A stretch of 64,000 nucleotides of DNA, taken from a bacterium (GTDB lineage Bacteria; Planctomycetota; Planctomycetia; Pirellulales; Pirellulaceae). Location of the stretch: assembly GCA_030430075.1 (NCBI GenBank), contig JAUIGN010000008.1, forward strand, positions 235,985 through 299,984, in the 5' to 3' direction. Shown here piece by piece: positions 1-9,100 of this stretch. Positions within the stretch are counted from its first letter, which is position 1. Every line of letters starts with the position of its first letter. A program made the translations under genes and the position numbers. A model generated the notes under the pieces. The model saw only the letters and a program-made list of their open reading frames with translations. It was not told the origin of the DNA and made no database searches.

Positions 1-2
1 TG

Positions 3-356
3 GTGATGATTTACTTCTTCTGCTATTTCTGGACGGCGATCACCTTCAATCCCAAGGAGATGGCCGAAAACCTCAAGGACTACGGTACCTTCATTCCCGG
101 TTATCGGCCTGGAAAACGAACGGCCGACTATCTTGAGAAAGTGATGGTCCGGATCACCTACGTGGGAGCTGGGTTCCTGGCGCTGGTGGCGATTGTTCCG
201 ACGATGATTTCCGGCTCACTGGGCGTCAGCTTCGCCGTTGCCAGTTTCTACGGCGGCACCGGCTTGCTGATCGCGGTCAGCGTCGCCTTCGACCTGGTCC
301 AGAAGATTGACAGCCACTTGGTGATGCGGAACTATCGCGGGCTGCTGGAGTCGTAG
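3..356 (+). CDS. secY: SecY, C-terminal part (5' end outside window)
   Basis: Last 117 codons of the protein translocase channel subunit SecY, the membrane pore through which Sec substrates cross the inner membrane. The visible part matches the family's C-terminal end: an aromatic membrane segment followed by TAITFNPKEMAENLKDYG, the FIPGYRPGKRT loop, two further membrane helices, and the cytosolic tail ending in RNYRGLLES. The N-terminal helices lie upstream of the window. The adk gene follows 55 bases after the stop, the usual bacterial secY-adk order in the ribosomal protein cluster. Confidence 0.97.
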   Translation: MMIYFFCYFWTAITFNPKEMAENLKDYGTFIPGYRPGKRTADYLEKVMVRITYVGAGFLALVAIVPTMISGSLGVSFAVASFYGGTGLLIAVSVAFDLVQKIDSHLVMRNYRGLLES

Positions 357-411
357 CGTTGTCCGTTCAGCCTGCCAGGTCGCCGGGGAGAATTTGCAGT
401 GGACGGCGCCC

Positions 412-987
412 ATGAACGTTGTTTTGATCGGCCGCCCCGGGGTCGGTAAGGGGACGCAGGCTGCCCGCCTGGCAGAAGCATTGGGTTGGTCCGTGATCGC
501 TACCGGCGAGATGCTGCGGGCCGCTTTTCGCACTGGAGACGACGACCTGCGGGTGGTCGCCGAACGGATCGCGGCAGGCGAACTGGCTTCCGACGAATTG
601 GTCATGGAATTGGTCGAGCGTCGTCTTGGTGAGCCGGGCGTGAAAGATCATTGCCTGTTCGACGGCATCCCGCGGACGCTGGCCCAGGCCGAGCGTTTGG
701 ATGACTTGCTGCAGCGACTAGGGACGCAGATTGACTTGGCGATCGAGATGTCGGCGCCGGCGGACGCCCTGGTGGGGCGGATCCTGAGCCGGGCCAAGAT
801 CGAAGGCCGGGCGGAGGACAATCCCCAGGCGATCCGGCAGCGGATGGAGATCTACAACGAAACGGCCGAACCGCTGCTCCGCTACTATGCGGGGCGCGGG
901 ATTCTGCGATCCGTGGACGCGCTGGGGGAACCCGATGAGGTATTTCAGAGGATCCGTGATTGTCTTGGCGAGCAGCGATTTTCTTAA
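412..987 (+). CDS. adk: Adenylate kinase
   Basis: Cytosolic adenylate kinase (ATP + AMP to 2 ADP), 191 aa from the ATG at 412. That start places MNVVLIGRPGVGKGTQ at the N-terminus as in the family; an in-frame TTG at 394 would add six residues. The P-loop GRPGVGKGT is at residues 7-15. The AMP-binding segment reads DGIPRT where most homologues have DGFPRT. The LID is the short, non-zinc form around SRAKIEGRAEDN. The gene follows secY, as is common, but the map and infA genes that often follow adk are missing. Confidence 0.95.
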   Translation: MNVVLIGRPGVGKGTQAARLAEALGWSVIATGEMLRAAFRTGDDDLRVVAERIAAGELASDELVMELVERRLGEPGVKDHCLFDGIPRTLAQAERLDDLLQRLGTQIDLAIEMSAPADALVGRILSRAKIEGRAEDNPQAIRQRMEIYNETAEPLLRYYAGRGILRSVDALGEPDEVFQRIRDCLGEQRFS

Positions 988-1065
988 CGAGCAAGAGAAT
1001 TTGGGAAAATTCGTGATCCGAGCGGCCTTTTTGGGCTCAATTCCACACAATTGGACCGTCGGCCC

Positions 1066-1095
1066 TTGTGGAGATCGGCGTAAACGCCATATACT
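1066..1095 (+). promoter_or_regulatory. Putative sigma70-type promoter before rpmJ
   Basis: TTGTGG at 1066-1071 and TATACT at 1090-1095 are separated by 18 bases, 33 bases before the rpmJ start. TATACT is a close match to the -10 consensus; the -35 match is moderate. It would let rpmJ-rpsM-rpsK-rpoA-rplQ be transcribed separately from secY-adk. This is a reading of consensus only. Confidence 0.4.
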
Positions 1096-1127
1096 AGCGA
1101 GCTTTAGCATGGCGAGGTGAAGAGAAC

Positions 1128-1241
1128 ATGAAAGTCCAAAGCAGCGTAAAACGCATGTGCGAGAACTGTAAGGTCGTACGGCGGAAGGGTCGTGTGTACG
1201 TTGTTTGCAATAATCCTCGGCACAAGCAGCGTCAAGGTTAG
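1128..1241 (+). CDS. rpmJ: 50S ribosomal protein L36
   Basis: L36, the smallest large-subunit ribosomal protein, 37 aa. Translation from the ATG at 1128 gives [15 protein letters not shown] and ends [10 protein letters not shown]. The zinc-binding form is present: Cys11-x2-Cys14, Cys27 and His32. A ribosome binding site GAGGTG lies at 1114-1119. It stands before rpsM as in most bacteria, but the 354-base gap that follows is much wider than usual for this cluster. Confidence 0.96.
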   Translation: MKVQSSVKRMCENCKVVRRKGRVYVVCNNPRHKQRQG

Positions 1242-1595
1242 GCGACGATTCGAGGAGCGTTTCTGCGGTTGGCGCTGAGGAACGGTTTCCCGTGGCGTCG
1301 TAACCGGTTGCCTGGTCGACCGTTTCCGCAATGGCCGTTCCAAGTAGTGGCCGTTCCAAGTAGTGGCCGTACCAGAAAAAGTGGCGGCCGTACCAGGAAA
1401 AGTGGTGGCCGCTCCAGGAAGAACCGCTCCAGTGTGGTTTGGGTGAGTGGCCCTTCGCTGGGACGACGCGGTCCGAGCCTGACAATGTCGCGGTTGCTTG
1501 ATGCGGTCCCACCTCGGCAGCCTCCATCATTCCTGACAGCCCTGCCAGGGTCCATTTGGCGAAGTTTTTTTGATGTATTCCGGAGCTAGCAGAAC
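1242..1595. other. Gap between rpmJ and rpsM with a degenerate tandem repeat
   Basis: This 354-base stretch has no convincing gene; open frames across it are repetitive and lack a ribosome binding site. It holds the short tandem repeats at 1332-1421 and a good ribosome binding site (GGAG near 1580) for rpsM. The rpmJ-rpsM spacer is normally short, so the stretch looks like inserted or expanded sequence. Confidence 0.6.
1332..1421. repeat. Five degenerate tandem units of 16-21 bases
   Basis: Units begin at 1332, 1348, 1364, 1382 and 1403. The first two are identical (TGGCCGTTCCAAGTAG). The next ones change to TGGCCGTACCAGAAAAAG and longer variants, so both unit length and sequence drift along the array. 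A part copy (CCGCTCCAGTGTGG) follows. No dyad long enough for a terminator is evident. Confidence 0.85.
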
Positions 1596-1979
1596 ATGCC
1601 GCGTCTTTTAGGTGTAGACATTCCCAACGAGAAGGCTGCGGTTGTCTCGTTGACGTATCTGTTCGGAGTCGGCCCGCAGACGGCGCGCGACCTTTGCCAT
1701 CTTGCCGGGATCGAGCCGCACAAGAAGGCACGTGATTTGGCGGAGGATGAGTTGGGCCGGTTGGCGGCCTTGCTGGAGCGCGACTACACCGTTGAGGGTC
1801 CGTTGCGTCGTCAATTGCAGCAGAACGTTACGCGGCTGCGGGACATCAAGTGTTACCGGGGGATTCGGCATCGTGTCGGGTTGCCGGTGCGTGGTCAGCG
1901 GACCCGCACGAATGCTCGCACCCGGAAAGGTCCTAAGAAGACCGTCGCCGGGAAGAAGGGTGTTAAGGATCTCCGCTAG
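1596..1979 (+). CDS. rpsM: 30S ribosomal protein S13
   Basis: S13, a small-subunit head protein at the subunit interface, 127 aa. It starts [20 protein letters not shown], has the [13 protein letters not shown] helix-turn motif, the [20 protein letters not shown] segment and the basic tail [16 protein letters not shown], all typical. GGAG near 1580 is the likely ribosome binding site. rpsK follows 86 bases downstream. Confidence 0.98.
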   Translation: MPRLLGVDIPNEKAAVVSLTYLFGVGPQTARDLCHLAGIEPHKKARDLAEDELGRLAALLERDYTVEGPLRRQLQQNVTRLRDIKCYRGIRHRVGLPVRGQRTRTNARTRKGPKKTVAGKKGVKDLR

Positions 1980-2065
1980 GCGGTGAAGGCCGCGCGGTGC
2001 GGCGAAGGGTGCGTGTGCCGCTTGAGGCGGAAGGTACGAGCGAAGTCAATTGGGAGTCAGAAGCG

Positions 2066-2446
2066 GTGGCGAAGACCAAGAAACGAAAAATTCGTCGCAA
2101 CATTACGGTTGCAGTCGCACACATCAAAGCGACATTCAACAACACATCGGTCACGATCACGGACACCAAGGGTGATGCGATATGTTGGTCCAGTGCGGGG
2201 ACGTGCGGTTTCAAGGGGAGCCGTAAGAGCACGCCTTTCGCCGGCCAGTGTGCCGCGCAGCAGGCGGCCGAGAAGGCGGCCAAGTTTGGTGTCAAGGAAG
2301 TTGAAGTGCGCGTCAAGGGTCCTGGCTCAGGTCGCGAAAGCGCCATCACCGCACTCCAATCGGCCGGGATGACCGTCAAGCTGATCGAAGACGTCACGCC
2401 CATTCCTCACAACGGATGTCGCCCTCGCAAGAAACGCCGGGTGTAA
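2066..2446 (+). CDS. rpsK: 30S ribosomal protein S11
   Basis: S11, a small-subunit platform protein that contacts the mRNA exit region, 126 aa from a GTG at 2066. The open frame extends to 1997, but the family begins near [11 protein letters not shown] and GGGAG lies about ten bases before the GTG, so the shorter form is chosen. Conserved segments include [48 protein letters not shown] and the C-terminal [12 protein letters not shown]. Confidence 0.96.
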   Translation: MAKTKKRKIRRNITVAVAHIKATFNNTSVTITDTKGDAICWSSAGTCGFKGSRKSTPFAGQCAAQQAAEKAAKFGVKEVEVRVKGPGSGRESAITALQSAGMTVKLIEDVTPIPHNGCRPRKKRRV

Positions 2447-2523
2447 CCTCAATAACCGTTATCCGCTGTTTGTGAGTCGACGCGGCGCCGCTGCGTCGTT
2501 CACGTTTTCTACGGAGGCTACTG

Positions 2524-3516
2524 ATGCATATTCGATGGCGTGGTCTTGAATTGCCGAGCATGGTTGCATGTGACCAGCAAACGCTGACATCGACCTACGG
2601 AAAATTTTACGCCGAGCCGTTCGAGCGCGGGTTTGGGACGACAATCGGAAATAGCTTGCGGCGGATTCTGCTCTCCAGTCTGGAAGGCAGTGCCGTCACG
2701 CAGATCAAGATCCGCGGTGCCCAGCACGAATTCACCACGATCCCCGGCGTGCTGGAGGACATCACCGATATCGTGCTCAATGTGAAGGCCTTGGTGGTCA
2801 AGAACCACAGCGAGTCGACTCGGGTGATTACGGTCGAGAAGAACGAGGCGGGCGTGATCACCGGTGGCGACGTCCAAACGGACGCCGACGTCGAAGTCAT
2901 CAACAAGGATCATGTCCTGGCGACGTTGACCGACAGCGTCCCGTTCATGATGGAGATGGTGGTCGAGAACGGGCGAGGCTATGTGCCGGCGACCGAGCAT
3001 AGTTCGGGTGAGCACGAGATTGGCATTATCCCCATCGACGCCGTCTACAGCCCGATCACGCGTGTTCGCTACGAGATTGAAGAGACTCGCGTCGGTCAGA
3101 AGACGAACTACGACAAGCTGCTGCTCGACATTTGGACCAACGGTTCAGTGAATCCCGAGATGGCCCTGGTCGAAGCGGCCAAGATCCTCCGCAAGCACCT
3201 GAACCCGTTCGTGCAGTACGTCGAGCTCGGTCCCAAGGTCCACTCGGCGCCTCGCAGCGGCAGCGGCAGCGCCGACGCCGCCATGGAAGCGAAATTGAAT
3301 CTTAGTCTCGCCGAATTAAAGCTCTCCGTCCGGGCCATGAACTGCCTGGAGTCGGAAAATATCAACACCGTCCGTGACCTCGTGCAGCGAACCGAGGACC
3401 AGTTGTTGGAGGTTCGCAACTTTGGTGAAACGACGTTGGTTGAGGTCCAGGAGAAGCTGAATGAACTCGGATTGCACCTTGGGATTCGCATCCCTGCTGC
3501 CAGTTCGAGGTTTTAG
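2524..3516 (+). CDS. rpoA: DNA-directed RNA polymerase alpha subunit
   Basis: Alpha subunit of RNA polymerase, 330 aa. The N-terminal dimerisation and assembly domain (about 1-230) contains the conserved [21 protein letters not shown] short linker leads to the C-terminal domain (about 255-325), with the helix-hairpin segments [14 protein letters not shown] and [12 protein letters not shown] that contact UP elements and activators. GGAGG at 2513-2517 precedes the ATG by six bases. It sits between rpsK and rplQ, the standard order. Confidence 0.98.
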   Translation: MHIRWRGLELPSMVACDQQTLTSTYGKFYAEPFERGFGTTIGNSLRRILLSSLEGSAVTQIKIRGAQHEFTTIPGVLEDITDIVLNVKALVVKNHSESTRVITVEKNEAGVITGGDVQTDADVEVINKDHVLATLTDSVPFMMEMVVENGRGYVPATEHSSGEHEIGIIPIDAVYSPITRVRYEIEETRVGQKTNYDKLLLDIWTNGSVNPEMALVEAAKILRKHLNPFVQYVELGPKVHSAPRSGSGSADAAMEAKLNLSLAELKLSVRAMNCLESENINTVRDLVQRTEDQLLEVRNFGETTLVEVQEKLNELGLHLGIRIPAASSRF

Positions 3517-3566
3517 TCACAGACGTTTTCCACCCGGAATCAGACGCATCGCCGTCTGCGAGAATC

Positions 3567-4289
3567 ATGCGACACCGACGAAAAGGGCGCACGCTGGGAC
3601 GCAGTCCCAGCCATCGACGCGCCATGTTGCGGAACCTGGCCAGTAGCTTGTTCTTGACCGAGCGAGATGCTGAATTGGACGACAATGCGCCCAAGGTAAA
3701 AGGACGCGTGGTGACCACGCTGCCGAAGGCGAAGGAAGTTCGCCCCTTGGTTGAAAAGTGCATCACGATCGCTCGCCGAGCACTGCCGCATGCCGAATCT
3801 GCGGAAAAATACGCGGTGGACGCGGAACGCGGTTCGGATGCGTGGAAGCAGTGGCGGGCCAGCGATCAATGGCGGCAATGGGCCGACGCCAGGGCCCCGG
3901 TCGTCGCAGCCCGTCGCCGCGCATTGCAACTGCTGGGCGACAAGCAGGCCGTGGAAGTTTTGTTCGAAGAAGTCGCCCCGCGGTTCGTCGATCGACCGGG
4001 GGGATATACACGGATCCTCAAACTGGCGAAACCGCGGCTGGGTGACGCCGGCGCCCGAGCGATCATCGAATTCGTCGGCGTTCACGACCGCGTGGTCGCC
4101 AAGAGCGAGAAGCCGTCGTTCGGTGACGATGAGGCTCCGGCGGAAGACGACGCCGCGACGGGAGACGACGCCGCGACGGAAGAAGCCGCCTCGGATACAC
4201 CGAGTGGTGATGTCGCTCCGGACGCTGAGGCGTCTGCAGAGGCCGGCAACGACGCTGAACCGGCGGAAGAGAAGAAGTCGGACGAGTAA
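3567..4289 (+). CDS. rplQ: 50S ribosomal protein L17 with internal insert and acidic C-terminal tail
   Basis: L17, a large-subunit protein near the exit tunnel, 240 aa against roughly 120 in most bacteria. The family core is clear at the N-terminus (MRHRRKGRTLGRSPSHRRAM) and later (APRFVDRPGGYTRILKLAKP, ARAIIEFV). Two additions explain the length. One is an insert of about 35-40 residues (roughly 75-112), rich in Trp, Asp and Arg. The other is a tail of about 70 residues made mostly of Asp, Glu and Ala. Such extensions occur in some planctomycete and other L17 proteins; their role here is unknown. This ends the cluster. Confidence 0.95.
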   Translation: MRHRRKGRTLGRSPSHRRAMLRNLASSLFLTERDAELDDNAPKVKGRVVTTLPKAKEVRPLVEKCITIARRALPHAESAEKYAVDAERGSDAWKQWRASDQWRQWADARAPVVAARRRALQLLGDKQAVEVLFEEVAPRFVDRPGGYTRILKLAKPRLGDAGARAIIEFVGVHDRVVAKSEKPSFGDDEAPAEDDAATGDDAATEEAASDTPSGDVAPDAEASAEAGNDAEPAEEKKSDE

Positions 4290-4369
4290 CCGGGCGGCAG
4301 CCGCAGCGTGTGTGCCGCTGAGCCTGCCCGGGATCTCCACCCAGTCTTGGATTGCAGGAGCCTGTCGGC

Positions 4370-5113
4370 GTGCCCCAGCCGAATCCGTGGCCGGACGATC
4401 CAGCCCGCCAGCAACCAGATGCCAAGGGTCGGCCGCCTGCTGGCAATCTGGATCGGAGCCTGTCCGATTCGGTTGCGGAAGGCGACCAGGCCGGGGCTCA
4501 TCGCAACACGGCTTCGAATGATCCCGCAGCCGGCCCGGCGTTGCAGGCCGGATTCGATTTTACCGCGCAAACGCGGACGTTGTGCGGGCACGTCACTTCA
4601 ACGCAGGTCGAGTTTTCGCACATCGATCTGGATCGGGTCGCTTTATCTTTCGCCCAATCCCGCAAACCCGTTCTGCACGGGTTGCAGGCATCGTTGACGC
4701 CGCTGCGTTTCGAGGGCGGGGCCGAGCAAGGGACCGTGCGAGGGCGGCGCTATCGGGTCCAGCCCGTCTTCGACCGCCGCGGACGTGAAATGCTGTATGT
4801 GCTTAACTTCTACCTGCCACGCTTCATGCAGTTGGAGTTTCGCGAGAAGCTGGTCACGGTTTTCCACGAACTCTGGCACATCAGTCCCGATTTTGACGGG
4901 GACCTCCGTCGGCATCCGGGACGCTGTTACGCGCACTCCCATTCACAGGCCGATTATGACCGGCAGATGGGCCTCCTCGTGGACGCTTGGCTGCAGACCG
5001 AGCCGCCCGAGTCGCTGCTTGGCTACTTAAGGCTCGACTTCACCGAACTGCAGCGCCGTTACGGCCGAGTTTACGGTGTCCGCATTCCTCGTCCCAAGTT
5101 GCTGCCCGTCTGA
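4370..5113 (+). CDS. Putative zinc metallopeptidase with HELWH motif
   Basis: A 247-aa protein with a putative zinc-binding motif HELWH at residues 166-170, inside a conserved-looking block from KLVTVFHELWHISPDFDG to YAHSHSQADYDRQM. This resembles the putative phage-type metallopeptidase families. The first 60 residues are rich in Pro, Gln and Asp and look disordered. The GTG at 4370 is chosen because AGGAG stands nine bases before it; an in-frame TTG lies at 4352. The substrate is unknown. There is no signal peptide, so it is probably cytosolic. It starts 80 bases after rplQ and may be co-transcribed with it. Confidence 0.6.
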   Translation: MPQPNPWPDDPARQQPDAKGRPPAGNLDRSLSDSVAEGDQAGAHRNTASNDPAAGPALQAGFDFTAQTRTLCGHVTSTQVEFSHIDLDRVALSFAQSRKPVLHGLQASLTPLRFEGGAEQGTVRGRRYRVQPVFDRRGREMLYVLNFYLPRFMQLEFREKLVTVFHELWHISPDFDGDLRRHPGRCYAHSHSQADYDRQMGLLVDAWLQTEPPESLLGYLRLDFTELQRRYGRVYGVRIPRPKLLPV

Positions 5114-5140
5114 TCTGCGGAATGTGGAACGGTGGATTCT

Positions 5141-5245
5141 ATTGATACTTGCGCAGCGAATGGACCAGGACGACCAACGGGAGTCCGCAGATATACGGCC
5201 GCGCGTTGCTTGCCGAAGGCTCATTCGCCGCGCAGCCGTCAATAG
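5141..5245 (-). repeat. 105-base element, copy 1
   Basis: This stretch is the reverse complement of 24647-24751 with only three substitutions and no gaps. It lies between the HELWH gene and the convergent sigma factor gene. Open frames cross it on both strands, but the three differences do not favour any one frame as coding. Weaker similarity may continue past 5245. It may be a small mobile or structural element. Confidence 0.85.
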
Positions 5246-5341
5246 CGGCCGATCGTCGCCAAGAGTCCGCCGGTGTTGGTTCACGACGGTCATTGGAAAG
5301 GCGGGCTGCGGCCTGCCGTGTCGCGTGCCGACGGCGCCCGA

Positions 5342-5971
5342 TCAGAGATCGCCCAATTGCTTTCGCAGTCGCCGTAAGACGCGGCTTTTCGACTGACGGA
5401 CAGCTGCCGGACTGATCCCGGCTTCACGTGCGATCAAGTCGGTCGGATGGCCGAGCACCGTGGCTCTCCAAAACGCCTCCCAGGTGTTTGTCGTGAATTC
5501 GCCGCGGATCTGGTGGAGTGCACGGTGGAGCAGGGCGGCAACATGATCCGGTTCTGTCGGGTCCTCGATCGGGATCGGATCGGCAATCGCCTGCAGCCGG
5601 CTCAGCGCGGTAGAACCGCCGGGAGCCTTCTGTCTTCCCTTCTGCCGGCGGTGGAACTCGACGATTCGACTGCGTGCGACGGTCCAGAGCCAGCCACGAA
5701 AGGTGGCATCACGCCGGTGGCCGTCAAATCGGTCGAGCCCGCGAAAGGCGGCCAGGAAGACCTCCTGGGCGATGTCGGGAACTGCATCGGCCGGCACGTT
5801 GGCTGTGCGGCACCAGCGGTCGACCAGTGGTCCGAAGAGCGTGACGAGTTCTCGCCAAGCGGCCGGTGAGCCGTCTCGCAATCGGTCGGCCAGGCTTAGT
5901 CCGCTGGCACTATCCGACGCCGCGTCCGAAATCGTGTCACGCGCCACTCGTTGAACCTTATAGTAATTCAC
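5342..5971 (-). CDS. ECF-type RNA polymerase sigma factor
   Basis: A 209-aa sigma-70 family protein of the ECF class, which directs RNA polymerase to alternative promoters. Region 2 is visible in VPDIAQEVFLAAFRGLDRF and FRGWLWTVARSRIVEFHRRQ; region 4 is the C-terminal helix-turn-helix (DLIAREAGISPAAVRQSKSR). The predicted start is a GTG at 5971; a later GTG at codon 9 is also possible. The gene is divergent from the large Ser/Thr kinase, an arrangement known for planctomycete ECF groups in which the kinase is thought to control the sigma factor. Confidence 0.9.
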   Translation of the reverse strand: MNYYKVQRVARDTISDAASDSASGLSLADRLRDGSPAAWRELVTLFGPLVDRWCRTANVPADAVPDIAQEVFLAAFRGLDRFDGHRRDATFRGWLWTVARSRIVEFHRRQKGRQKAPGGSTALSRLQAIADPIPIEDPTEPDHVAALLHRALHQIRGEFTTNTWEAFWRATVLGHPTDLIAREAGISPAAVRQSKSRVLRRLRKQLGDL

Positions 5972-6153
5972 GGCCTAATCTGACTTCATTTATAGCGACG
6001 CAGCGCACGCGTATCAAAAAAGGCTTGTCCCGCGCCGGTTCCGGCAGTGCCCGTCGGCCCACAGGATGTTTCTCCTTTTTTGGTACCGTTCGCCGAAAAT
6101 GCCAGTCTGCGTTCTCCAATCCGTGCAGCACCAGCCATAGCGAGATTCTCACC

Positions 6154-9100
6154 ATGCTTGCCACGTCCTGCTACTCACGCGACGAGTTGGAACGTTACCT
6201 GCTGGGACGGGCGAATGATGAACTGCATGCTGCCATCGAAATTCATCTGGAGGCCTGTCCACGTTGTGACGAGACCCTGGCAGACCTCGATTCAGGCGAT
6301 GACACGCTTGTTCGCACGCTCCAGGTCAAACCCGATAGGTTGCCGGGCGATGCGCCCGCTTGGGTCGGCCGCCTGGCTGGGACTCCGTTCGAATCGGTGG
6401 AGGAGCGGGCGGATTCAGCGGCGGTGGGCAACGAGGATGAGGCACCGGCCGAGTTGGGTGACTACCAGTTGGAACAGATCTTGGGGCGGGGAGGAATGAG
6501 TATCGTTTTCGCGGCGCGTCACAAGCACTTGGGACGGCCCGTGGCGCTCAAGGTTCTGTTGCCGACAGCGGAGCAGCGGTCGGTCTCGCGTGACCGGTTC
6601 GCTCGAGAAATGCGAGCGGTCGGGGGACTCGACCATCCGGCAATCATTCGTGCGACCGACGCAGGCGAGTGCAACGGAACACTCTACCTGGTCATGGAAC
6701 GCATCCAGGGGTTGGACCTGAATCGGATCTCCAAGGCCGAGGGGCCGCTGGGCATCAGCGATGCCTGCGCGATCTGCATCGAAGTGGCCCGTGGTCTGGC
6801 TTACGCTCACGACCAGGGGGTTGTCCACCGCGATATCAAACCGAGCAATCTGATGCTCGACGATCGCGGCCATCTGAAGATTCTCGACTTCGGTCTCGCT
6901 CGGATGCAGCCATCGGCTTGCGACGTGAGCCTGCAAACCACGGTCGGGCAGTTGCTGGGGACGCTTGACTACATGGCGCCCGAGCAAGCCAGCGGGGCCG
7001 ATGTCGACGCCCGCGCCGACATTTACGGCTTGGGCGCCACGCTCTTCAAACTGCTGGCGGGCGTGCCGCCTCGTGGCCGATCGGCCGACGTGCCGATCAT
7101 CGAATTCTTGCACCGCCTGGCGACCACGGAAGCTCCACGGCTGGACGCGTATCGAGACGGGTTGCCGCCGGAACTGGTGGAGATCGTCAGCTGCATGGTG
7201 CGGCGGGATCCCGCGCAGCGATTGCCTGACGCCGCCGACGTGGTTGCCCGGTTGGAGCCGTTCGCCGCAAACGCTGATTTGACACAGTTGGCGTCGGCCG
7301 CCCGCGCGAAATCGGTTGCGCCCGAGGACGGCCATGCTGATGCGGTGCAGGCCAGCCTGGGAGCGTGGCGTGCCGAGCCGCAGGTGGACCCGGCCCCGAC
7401 CGTTGAAAAGCCACCCCGGAGTGACGCGCTTCCCGTGCTGAGAGGTTTTGGCGCCGGTTGGATTGCCCTGGCGGCGACGCTCGGCGCGCTCCTGGGGGGC
7501 ATCGCGTTGACCATCATCCTCACGTTGCGGTCGCCCGAGGGAGAGATCCGGATCGAGTCCGAGCTGGAGAATGTGCGTGTCGAGTTGGTTGATGAAGAAG
7601 ATCACGTCGACCTGCTGACGGTCGATCAAGGGAAAGCACAGACAACGGTGCGTACCGGTCGTTATCGGATCCGACTTGACTCGCCGGCGGACGGCATCGA
7701 GGTCACACCCCGCGAAGTGGTCGTCTCGAAAGGCACCGTGGTCCTCGCCAAGGTGACCAAGGTGGCTGAGGGAGCCGGCAGTACGCAAGCGAAAGGGAAA
7801 CAGAACGGGGCCGGGGCACCGCAGCGAAGTCGGGTCGTTGCCATGGAAGCGCAGATTCAGCTGGCCCAGACCATGGATGAATTGGCCGTCGCCAGGCGGC
7901 AAGAACAACCGGACCAGCGGTTGATCGAGACGCTGGAGGCCAAACTGAGCCGCTTGCGTGCGTTGAGCCGGCCGATTCCGACCGAGCCGGTCTACGAAGG
8001 ACGTACGCTGCCGGATTGGGTTGCGCAAATGCGGTTTGAACAAGAGAGTAGTGCTCGCCAGGTTGCCGCCATGAACGTGCTCAAATTGGCGGGCACGCGG
8101 CCGGCAGATGAACAGATGCAATTGTTGCTCGAAGCGGGAACGCGACTCAATGCCTGGTCGTCGCGGACGCTGGCCGAACGATTGCTGTATGAACTGCGGG
8201 ACGGACCGCAGTCGATCGGCAGCAGCGTCCGGCAGATCATGAGCGTTGATCGCACGCACGCCGCCGAGCATGTGGTTCGCGCCCTGCAAAGCGACGATCC
8301 CGAACGGCGCGAATTTGCGCTCAGCCTCTGTTTGGATCTGCGAGAACAGATCCAGGATCAAGACTGGCCAGGCATCGTCCCTCAGCTCAGGAAGCTCTGC
8401 GAAGAACTCGACGGCGAAACACGACTGATATGCCAGGTGACGCTGGCCATGTGCGAGTCGGATCGCCGTGCGGCAGGAGAGACGTTGCAAGCGATTTCCC
8501 TGGAAGCCGCCACGGCCGATCTGGTGGCGGCCATCATGCTGGCAGGAATCGAACGTCGGCTGGACGTTCCCCGTCCCCGGCAAATCCACTGGCTGGCGAC
8601 CTACCTGGATCGACTCCCGTTCTTGGCGCCCAACGAATTCCCCGACGAACTTGTCGGCTTTTGGTACCAGCCAACGATGGGACCATTCCGGGGTGTTCAA
8701 TGGAACGATCCCGGCGAGGAAGTCGGCGCGGAAGTCAACACGCTGGTCGGGCCGTTGCTGAAGTCGTTTGAACGGCGGCTTGCCGAGGCGGACGAGCAGA
8801 TGGACGACGACCAGCGACAGCGACGCGTGGCTGCCAAGTCGAAGGTTCTTATGACGGTGATGGAGGTGACCGACCTGGGAGGTACGACGCGGCAACAAGC
8901 ACTCGACCTCCTGCAGCACCGTCTTCGCCAACTGCTGGAAATTCGGGCAAATCGCAATCAGCCGCCGGACGAGTTGACCGATACGCCACAAGGCATTGCC
9001 TCGGTCATTATGTTGGCGACTGGGAAGGTGCCGGATGTGTTACAGCAGCCGGGTTTGGACGAGCCGGGGTTCCTGGCCGAACAGTTTGCTGCGACGTTCA

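Noticed and set aside
718..1731. 337-codon minus-strand frame across adk, rpmJ and rpsM
   Set aside because: It runs opposite three ribosomal-cluster genes and through the tandem repeats, which explains its open length.
6415..8991. Long open frame on the minus strand opposite the kinase gene
   Set aside because: It lies wholly opposite a gene with clear kinase motifs, has the Arg/His/Gln-rich make-up of an antisense frame in GC-rich DNA, and no ribosome binding site.
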